Source of the DNA: Choristoneura fumiferana
Lineage: Eukaryota; Arthropoda; Insecta; Lepidoptera; Tortricidae
Length of the DNA: 64,000 nt
Assembly: GCF_025370935.1 (NCBI RefSeq)
Contig: NC_133485.1
Location: forward strand, 10,498,215-10,562,214
Direction: 5' to 3'
The notes under the pieces were generated by a model, which ran no database searches, was not told the DNA's origin, and saw nothing but the letters and a program-made list of their open reading frames with translations. Shown here one piece after another: positions 57,335 to 64,000 of this stretch (position 1 is the stretch's first letter; each line of letters opens with the position of its first letter). The position numbers and the translations under genes were made by a program.

Positions 57335-58639
57335 ATGAGTGATGCAGCTAACAATGGCCGAAATGGAGACGATCACCGATTATCGACTCCACTACGGCAT
57401 GAGCACCACGTAATGGATGACAGCCGGAGCCGTGTGAGCAGGCGCAGCCGAAGCCGCGAGCGCAGGCGCAGCCGGAGCCGCGCGAGTGGGCGTAGCCGGA
57501 GTTCCAGCCGCCGTCGTATACGAGATCGGGAAAGAGAACTGGATCGCGAACGCGAACGCGTGCGCCAGCTGGAACGAGACTTGTTGCGAGAACGCGAGGA
57601 AGATCGGAGAAGACGAAGCGAGCGTCTGAGCCGCCGCTCCAGCTTCGAGGGGAGTGCACGACTTAGCCGGGTTCGCAGCCCTGAGCGGGCCGAGCGTCAG
57701 AGCCGACGTCCTAGCCCTGAAAGGAACGAGCACCGGAGTCGCGTCAGCGAACCCAGCCGCGACCGACACACTCAACAACCAGAGCCACATAGACCACGGG
57801 ATCGTCATTTGAGCGGAGAGCGTCGGGAAATAAGGTCACGTAGTCCTGTCTTTTCTAGTAAAGATGTTTTAGATATTATACAATCGCTCAAGAGTGGTTT
57901 ATCGTCGCAGGCTGTAAACCAGAGTACACAAATGAATACTAAAGGTTTGGATTATAAAAATATAGTACCGGAATTTGATCCCTCAACAAAAAGTCAACGC
58001 GTTGATGTTTGGCTACGAAAGGTCAACGAATGTGCCTCTGTTTACAGCTGGGACGAAAGAACTACCGTTCACTTCGCAATGCAAAAACTCCGGGGACTGG
58101 CCAAAACTTGGTATGAAAGTCAGAGTTCTATTTTGTTTACTTGGGCCGAGTGGCAAGAAAAACTTACTGGTGCATTTCCTTGCGACCAGAATTACGGCCA
58201 GTCCCTAGAGGAGATGCTTCGGCGGCGAAGCCGATTTAACGAATCAATTGAAGTCTACTTTTATGAAAAACTTTCTCTTCTAAATAACTGCGAAATAACA
58301 GGAAAACGCGCGGTGGATTGTTTAATCCATGGAATTACTGATAAGACTACTAGATCTAGTGCCTTAGCGCTTAGATGTACTGAACCAGATGTCCTATTAC
58401 AGTTTCTAATGAGCAACAAAGAGTGTTATGTGCCTCAATATGCAACATTTAAAAATAAAGCTGCTAATGGTGCACCTGGTTCAACTGATGGCAATAGACC
58501 CAATAGCATTAGACCTCCTTTCCGACCAAGTTCAAGTACGAACACAAATGGCGTCCATTGTTTTAACTGTAAGGAAAAGGGCACCCATATTTACAGTGCC
58601 CGAAACCATTGCTCAAGTGTAATCGATGTAACAAATTAG
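57335..58639 (+). CDS. gag: gypsy Gag with SR-rich N-terminus
   Basis: The first in-frame ATG is 57335. Residues about 28-175 are extremely rich in Arg-Ser/Ser-Arg and Arg-Glu/Arg-Asp dipeptides (for example SRRSRSRERRRSRSR), including a likely coiled coil RERERVRQLERDLLRERE. About residues 205-355 form the retrotransposon gag (capsid) domain (VDVWLRKVNE, WAEWQEKLTGAF). The nucleocapsid CCHC motif starts at CFNC near residue 409, but the frame leaves it after CKEKG, and the remaining knuckle is in the -1 frame. The unshifted product ends at 58639 without a complete zinc knuckle. It would package element RNA. Confidence 0.9.
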   Translation: MSDAANNGRNGDDHRLSTPLRHEHHVMDDSRSRVSRRSRSRERRRSRSRASGRSRSSSRRRIRDRERELDRERERVRQLERDLLREREEDRRRRSERLSRRSSFEGSARLSRVRSPERAERQSRRPSPERNEHRSRVSEPSRDRHTQQPEPHRPRDRHLSGERREIRSRSPVFSSKDVLDIIQSLKSGLSSQAVNQSTQMNTKGLDYKNIVPEFDPSTKSQRVDVWLRKVNECASVYSWDERTTVHFAMQKLRGLAKTWYESQSSILFTWAEWQEKLTGAFPCDQNYGQSLEEMLRRRSRFNESIEVYFYEKLSLLNNCEITGKRAVDCLIHGITDKTTRSSALALRCTEPDVLLQFLMSNKECYVPQYATFKNKAANGAPGSTDGNRPNSIRPPFRPSSSTNTNGVHCFNCKEKGTHIYSARNHCSSVIDVTN

Positions 58640-60978
58640 GACATGTGGTCGAAAACTGTTTCTTGAAGGAAAAATCTACAAATGCTGACACGGCGAAGGC
58701 GACGATGTGTATTTCAAATATGAACCCGAATGATAAATATTTCAAGAAAATAATAGTCAATGACTTGCCAATGGATGCATTTGTAGATTTTGGCAGCGAG
58801 GTGACATTAGTGAAGGAATCCATTCTCCTGTTATTAAATACTACTCATGATGGAAAACCAGCCACAATGACAGGTTTTGGGAACGGATTAGTACAATCGT
58901 TAGGATCCTTGTCTTTAAATTTGTCAGTGGATGAAGTAGATGCAACCATTAAATGTCAAGTTGTGAAAGATCATTTGTTAAATAGACCTATATTAATTGG
59001 TCAATCGTTCACTGAGCTACCGCACATTATTGTGGTTAAAGACGCAACTAGGTTACAGTTTCATAACATTGGCGTTGAGTTACCCGCCCATGACCCGGGT
59101 GCTGGGGACGAACATGGTGTTAGGATTAGGATACACGGCCACAGTATTTTGCACGGCATAGCAAGCGTTAAGGCTGCTTCTGAGCCCAAATTCACTGGAA
59201 ACATATTGCTAAGCACCAAGGTCATAGGAAAACCAAACCAGCAATATGTCGTATGTGGAGGTGTCTATCCCGTTAAAGATGGCTTCTTGAATGTCATAAT
59301 TGCACCTTGTACAATTCCATGCATATTACACAAAAATGCGGTGTTTTCTCGTGGGGAGAAGATAGAAGTAGTTAATCGAATAATGACATCTCCAACAGAG
59401 GCATTATCACCAGATGATAGGCCCAGTTCTGATCTTGCACGGTCACCGGCTGAATCAATAGATATTAACCAGATAAATATAGGTGAAACGGTGACAGAAG
59501 CAGATAAGCTGCAATTAATAGATCTGCTTGAGAAATATAAACATTGCTTTGCATATGACCTCTCGAGCCTAGGTTGCACGGGTTTGGCTTCAATGACCAT
59601 CGAGCTAAATAGTCAACGGCCAGTGGTATACAGGCCCTACCGGTTGTCGTATCATGAACGGGAAAAGGTTCGAGGCATGGTGGATGAGATGCTTGAGGCG
59701 GGCATAATACGGGAGAGTGTATCTAGCTATGCTAGTCCAATTATTCTGGTCAAAAAAAAGGACGGTAAAGCGCGGCTTTGCGTTGATTTTAGGATGTTGA
59801 ACTCCCTAACCGTAAAGGAGAGGTATCCCATGCCAATCATAGAAGATGAGATAGCTCGACTATCCGGTCAGGCCTGGTTTGTCACCCTGGATTTGATGTC
59901 AGGGTACTACCAAGTACCAATCTCTGAGCAGTCAAAACATCTAACAGCGTTTGTCACGCCGGACGGCCAGTACGAATTTAACCGTATGCCGTTCGGCTTG
60001 GCAAACGCACCTGCTACATTCCAGAGGATGATGAACCAGGTTCTAGGCCCAATACGTTTTGACAAGGCTACGGTCTATATAGATGACCTGTTGGTGTATG
60101 GTAAAAGTCCCCAAGAGTGTCTAAATAGGTTAGAAGAAGTCTTGCAACTTTTAGACAAAGCTAACCTGAAACTAAACCTGTCAAAATGTAGTTTTTTGCG
60201 GGATAAGATAGAGTATCTAGGTTATGAGATTGATTCAGAGGGAATGCGACCCGGAAAGGGTAAAATACAATCGGTAGTTGACTTTCCGCGCCCGGAGAAC
60301 GTTCATGGTGTTCGCCAGTTCATAGGCTTAGTTAGCTATTTCAGGAAATTTATTTGCGGCTTTGCCCCGCTGGCGTATCCGTTGACTAGATTGTTAAAGA
60401 AGGAGGCAGCCTGGCAGTGGGGTAAAGAGCAAGAGGATGCGTTTAAAATGCTTAAGGCAAAACTGGTTGAGCGTCCCGTTCTAGCTATATATGACCCAAA
60501 AGCCGAGACGGAACTCCACACGGACGCCAGCAGACTGGGAGTAGGTGGCATTATACTGCAGCGCCACCAACCAAATGATGGCTTTAAACCAGTAGCTTAC
60601 TACAGTCGGCAAACGACGCCTGAAGAGAAAAATTTCCATTCGTACGAGTTGGAAACCTTAGCGGTAATTTGTGCCTTAAAAAAGTTCCGAGTGTATTTGT
60701 TAGGTAAAGAATTCAGGGTCGTTACCGATTGCAGTGCGCTACGGTCTACTTTTGGGAAACGGGATCTCATACCTCGTATAGCCAGATGGTGGTTGGCGTT
60801 TCAGGAGTTTAACTGTACAATAGAATACAGAGCTGGAGTCAAAATGTCCCACGTAGACGCACTATCAAGGAATCCTATCGTTAATAATGAAACAGAGAAT
60901 GTTGATCCCTATCCAGCGGTGATGGCCATAAGCAATGAGGACTGGTTGCTTACACTGCAACTGGGGATAGTGAGTTAA
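58573..60978 (+). CDS. pol: gypsy Pol: protease, reverse transcriptase, RNase H
   Basis: Open in frame 1 from 58573 (after TAA 58570-58572), overlapping Gag by 67 bp. It completes the first CX2CX4HX4C knuckle and supplies a second, CNRCNKLGHVVENC. Protease has FVDFGSEV (D-F-G instead of the usual D-S/T-G). RT shows RLCVDFRMLN, FVTLDLMSGYYQ, RMPFGLANAPATFQ and the catalytic YIDDLL (about 60076-60093). RNase H shows TDASRLGVGG, YELETLA and VVTDCSAL, ending at SHVDALSRNP. It has no ATG of its own, so expression needs a frameshift. The frame closes at 60978 after a GGGG run where the integrase reading moves to frame 3. Confidence 0.92.
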   Translation, partial: GKGHPYLQCPKPLLKCNRCNKLGHVVENCFLKEKSTNADTAKATMCISNMNPNDKYFKKIIVNDLPMDAFVDFGSEVTLVKESILLLLNTTHDGKPATMTGFGNGLVQSLGSLSLNLSVDEVDATIKCQVVKDHLLNRPILIGQSFTELPHIIVVKDATRLQFHNIGVELPAHDPGAGDEHGVRIRIHGHSILHGIASVKAASEPKFTGNILLSTKVIGKPNQQYVVCGGVYPVKDGFLNVIIAPCTIPCILHKNAVFSRGEKIEVVNRIMTSPTEALSPDDRPSSDLARSPAESIDINQINIGETVTEADKLQLIDLLEKYKHCFAYDLSSLGCTGLASMTIELNSQRPVVYRPYRLSYHEREKVRGMVDEMLEAGIIRESVSSYASPIILVKKKDGKARLCVDFRMLNSLTVKERYPMPIIEDEIARLSGQAWFVTLDLMSGYYQVPISEQSKHLTAFVTPDGQYEFNRMPFGLANAPATFQRMMNQVLGPIRFDKATVYIDDLLVYGKSPQECLNRLEEVLQLLDKANLKLNLSKCSFLRDKIEYLGYEIDSEGMRPGKGKIQSVVDFPRPENVHGVRQFIGLVSYFRKFICGFAPLAYPLTRLLKKEAAWQWGKEQEDAFKMLKAKLVERPVLAIYDPKAETELHTDASRLGVGGIILQRHQPNDGFKPVAYYSRQTTPEEKNFHSYELETLAVICALKKFRVYLLGKEFRVVTDCSALRSTFGKRDLIPRIARWWLAFQEFNCTIEYRAGVKMSHVDALSRNPIVNNETENVDPYPAVMAISNEDWLLTLQLGIVS

Positions 60979-62254
60979 ACAGGATTCGAGATATTCTTGG
61001 TAGCGGGCTTAACGAAAAAGGACTCGAATACATAAGAGTTAACTATATAATCAAAGGTAACAGGCTTTTTAGGTGTATTGGGGGAGACAAAGAGAATTTA
61101 CGATGGGTAGTCCCAAAGGGCGCGAGGTGGCAGTTGTGTAGGCTAAATCACGACGAGATAGGACATCTTGGTTATGAGAAAACTTTAGAAAGGATCAAAA
61201 GGACCTACTGTTTTCCAAGATGTCCCGTTTTGTCAGAAAATATGTAAACGCGTGTATTGAATGCGCTTACGCAAAGCATAATAACAACAGTCGCGAGGGG
61301 CTTTTGCACCCTATTGAAAAGGTGGCGAAGCCATTCCATACCCTACATATCGACCACCTCGGGCCTTTTGTCAAATCAAAGCAGGGCCACACCCATATTT
61401 TAGTCGTGGTCGACTCGTTCACGAAATTTGTTTTCATCGAATCTGTTCGCAACACAAAAACACAAAATGTGATCAAAGTTCTAGATACGATATTTTACAC
61501 TTTTAGAGCCCCGGACCGATTAATCAGTGACCGCGGTAGTAGCTTCACGTCCCATGCCTTTCGTAAGTTCTGTCAGGATAGGGGTATAAAACATGTGTTA
61601 AATGCAGTAGCGAGTCCTAGATCGAACGGACAAGTAGAACGCTACAATCGTACCGTATTGGACTCGCTTACTGCATCTAATCTCGGTCATAATGAAAAAG
61701 ATTGGGACACTAAATTGGGAAAGATTCAATGGGGCCTGAATAATACTGTACAGAAAACGACTGGTAGAGCCCCGTCGGAGATAATGTTTGGCACGGCGAT
61801 GTTAAGTGAATCTAGACCAATACTTAATGAGGTAGCTGATGTAGTTCGCCAGGATCTTGACATAGATACTATACGGGACGAAGTTAAAACTAGGATTGAT
61901 TCAGAGCAGGTTAAGCAAAAACAACGTCACGACGAGGGAAAACGACCTGCCCGTACCTATAATGTCGGAGATCTAGTTAAAATAACCAAAACGGTCTTTC
62001 AAAATAATGGGAAGAGCTCGAAGTTACTGCCTTCCTATGAGGGACCTTACAAAGTAGCCAAATCTTTAGGAAACGACAGGTATAAAGTTGCCCCAATTCC
62101 CGGCTTTGAGGGTATGAAAAATAGACGCAAGACCACGGTAGCCGCGGATAGGATGCGACCGTGGATCCACTTACCCGCGCTGGAGTTAAATGAAGATGAT
62201 GATGTTATTGATGATTGTAATTGTAATGAAGACGTGAATGAAATGTCAGATTAA
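60966..62254 (+). pseudogene. pol: gypsy integrase (frameshifted)
   Basis: Frame 3 from 60966 encodes the tether and the HH part of the zinc finger (RLNHDEIGHLGYEKT); near 61217 reading moves to frame 2, which supplies the CX2C (NACIECAYAK) and the DDE core: Asp in HIDHLGPF, Asp in LISDRGSSF, Glu in GQVERYNRTV. The C-terminal module has SYEGPYKV, the GPY/F motif typical of gypsy integrases, and ends at 62252-62254. Each break is a one-base loss at a homopolymer (GGGG at 60963-60966, and AA near 61218), so the protein is otherwise intact. It would insert cDNA into chromosomes. Confidence 0.9.
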
Positions 62255-62383
62255 CTAGACTGCTTTACAGATTATGTCGATTTATATTGTAGTATTTATA
62301 GGCGAGGACAGAACGTTTTGCAACTTGACGATGAAAATGCGAGAGTTGATTGCTTCACTAAACTAACACTGCCAGTGGGTAAA

Positions 62384-62692
62384 CCTTGAGAATCGATTGG
62401 TTCAAGGTATATCTAATGGCAATACCTCGAGAAGTGATTGGTTCGAGGTAATACTTTTAAGTTCCCTCGAGAAGTGATTGGTTCGAGGTAGTATTTTAAG
62501 TCCCTCGAGAAGTGATTGGTTCGAGGTAGTATTTTAAGTCCCTCGAGAAATGATTGGTTCGAGGTAGTATTTTAAGTCCCTCGAGAAATGATTGGTTCGA
62601 GGTAGTATTTTAAGTCCCTCGAGAAGTGATTGGTTCGAGGTAGTATTTTAAGTCCCTCGAGAAGTGATTGGTTCGAGGTAGTAGTTTAAGCC
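62384..62692 (+). repeat. Array of 38-bp tandem hairpin repeats
   Basis: Each unit holds CCTCGA, 12 bases containing GATTGGT, then TCGAGG, a perfect 6-bp stem. Canonical units begin at 62425, 62465, 62503, 62541, 62579, 62617 and 62655 (spacing 40, then 38 five times); a diverged unit starts at 62384. It lies between the integrase stop and the 3' LTR. Each carries ATTGG, the reverse of CCAAT. Confidence 0.97.
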
Positions 62693-62847
62693 AGACAACA
62701 GTCTAAAAGTAGAGTTAACACTATATCAGGCAAATGTACGAAGTTATTGTTTTAATAAGATGATTTTGTACACTGAATTAACTGACCGAATGTAAGGTTC
62801 CACCAGGCACGTGTATGGGGACCATACACGACGTCAGGATGGACGAA

Positions 62848-63108
62848 TGTAAGGTTCAACTAATTTCCGACTATTTTTATTAGTACTTTTACGATTGTTA
62901 AGCACTTTTCGAGATTGGTAACACCGATGATATTTATCAATGTAGGTAGTTTCGGGGGTTAAGAAAAAAAATATAAGATGGGGGTAGGGTTGGTCAGTTA
63001 GTTCGGAGCGAGTGTAACGATCGGAGGGATAAGAACTAAAGGAGTGAATAAATGGAGTTCGAATGGTAATCACCAGTGAAATCGTGTATTATTGAAGAGT
63101 TCCTCACA
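62848..63108 (+). repeat. Ty3/gypsy 3' LTR
   Basis: 261 bp, same as 56422-56682, followed by CTAG and the remainder of the interrupted MITE. Confidence 0.97.
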
Positions 63109-63116
63109 CTAGTGAC

Positions 63117-63798
63117 ATGTACCATCGAGCTGAGCTGATGTTGAAGCTGCAAAGTAGAAACTGGAAGTCCAAGACAGAACAGTGTAACCTAGCCATGTTT
63201 GAGCTTGTTAAAATAGTCTTAGTACCCGAAGACTATTTTTACTAAGAATCATATCCAGGTCTGATGATGAAGCATTCAGGTAGGCACTGAAAATCCAAGA
63301 CGCAACGACGTAGCCTACCCGCGTTTGTATTTTGACCAAAGATTCGGTTTTCATGGACTAATGATGGAGCAGTTAGAATTAAAGCGTTTTTTTTTTACTT
63401 TCTTAGCCTTATTTGGGGTTGTTAGATTAGTATTTTGCCAACGCAATCAATTGATAATTACACAGCCCCTACTAATTGCTAGTTGCCATCCTTTTTATGG
63501 GCTGTCTTGGAATTATTGGTAAATGTATATTATGTCACGTTATCATCAAAAATAGCTGGGAGATAATATTAAAAATTATAACACCGCCTTAAAAAAAATA
63601 TGAAGCTGAAAAATTCTTGTGCTATTGTGCTCCGACACTTAAATGGGGCATGACACAGTGAAACAGTGTTAAAAACGTTAAAGCGCTGCCAGATATATGC
63701 AAATGCGTTGACAAATGACTGTGTGGGAGCCAACTTAGTGACGCAAGATTCATGTCTGAGACCGCTATTATGACATGTTTAAATATTGTTCTAAATAA
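63117..63798. other. No gene recognised
   Basis: AT-rich. The open frame 63325-63522 has hydrophobic stretches but no recognisable family. Confidence 0.5.
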
Positions 63799-63811
63799 TT
63801 CTTAGCATTAA

Positions 63812-63969
63812 ATAATAATAATATAATAATAATTAAATAATATTTATTTTTCTGGTTTTTCTGTGCATCTATATTTCACTTTGTATTTTCAATTTAGGTT
63901 TTACGGGATGGCCGTAAAAGTAAAAATTTGGAATTGAAATAAAAAATACAAAAATCCAAAAAACCAACC
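63812..63969 (-). mobile_element. Short retroposon with 13-bp TSD
   Basis: TTCTTAGCATTAA at 63799-63811 and 63970-63982 flanks 158 bp. The left side is an (ATA/AAT)n run, so the 3' tail faces left and the element lies on the minus strand. Its body matches 54577-54709. No coding capacity; probably a SINE or a truncated LINE. Confidence 0.75.
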
Positions 63970-64000
63970 TTCTTAGCATTAATTTAAAAATTAGATACTC

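Larger units (their letters stand above)
56422..63108 (+). mobile_element. Ty3/gypsy LTR retrotransposon, full length
   Basis: 6687 bp with two 261-bp LTRs (TGTAAGG...CTCACA) that look identical by eye, and a 4-bp TSD CTAG (56418-56421, 63109-63112), so the insertion is very recent. Internal order is Gag, PR, RT, RNase H, IN, the Ty3/gypsy order. There is no env-like third frame. Three one-base frame changes, all in the same direction, separate Gag from Pol and split the integrase. A 38-bp tandem hairpin array precedes the 3' LTR. Confidence 0.97.

Noticed and set aside
62384..62692. Resemblance of the 38-bp array to a CRISPR
   Set aside because: Units are directly tandem with no unique spacers, the genome is animal, and the array is inside a retrotransposon.
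62255..62847. An env-like frame after the gypsy integrase
   Set aside because: The interval is about 600 bp, occupied by the hairpin array and stop-rich sequence; no signal peptide or membrane segment is seen.

Overview
The window is animal nuclear DNA, almost certainly from a moth or butterfly (Lepidoptera). The evidence is an AT-rich background packed with repeat families I know from lepidopteran genomes: tRNA-derived SINEs, RTE-type 3' fragments ending in the 'acaaacacacactttcgc' style, several palindromic MITE families, a BEL/Pao and a Ty3/gypsy LTR retrotransposon, and an inverted Penelope-like terminus. No bacterial, plasmid or CRISPR features are present. Only one host protein-coding piece is convincing: a single exon on the minus strand at 46386-46635, encoding the start of a type II (signal-anchor) membrane protein.

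Layout. 1-13114 and 31930-44896 are two direct-orientation copies of one ~13 kb block. They differ by point changes, microsatellite lengths and whole insertions: a 1.0 kb and a 0.33 kb insertion plus a GA tract only in copy A, and a 1.5 kb TIR element only in copy B. Copy A ends at a 100-N gap (13115-13214). Next comes the right arm of an inverted repeat that was split by a BEL/Pao element (13994-21796, LTRs of 369/368 bp, TSD AATGT). 21797-31929 holds a 716-N gap and mostly MITEs and SINE/LINE scraps. After copy B, 44897-54700 is gene-poor: the one host exon, SINEs, MITEs and nested repeats. At 54728-55536 lies a Penelope-like terminus built as a 350-bp-arm palindrome with a hammerhead-ribozyme-like core in each arm. 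At 56422-63108 is a full-length Ty3/gypsy element (apparently identical 261-bp LTRs, TSD CTAG) with an SR-rich Gag and a 38-bp tandem hairpin array before its 3' LTR. A short retroposon with a 13-bp TSD closes the window.

How the parts relate. The window is a stack of dated insertions: old fold-back and MITE copies, then newer retroposons, then two young LTR elements landing inside them. Both LTR elements have nearly identical LTR pairs but several single-base frame breaks, many at homopolymers. Together with the 13-kb near-duplicate and a fixed 100-N gap, this suggests an incompletely polished and possibly haplotype-duplicated assembly. The most interesting points are the paired hammerhead-like motifs, the 38-bp hairpin array of the gypsy element, the strand-specific CAGCTCA motif spread through the BEL element, and the 1.5-kb TIR element carrying repeated GCGCGTCAG motifs.
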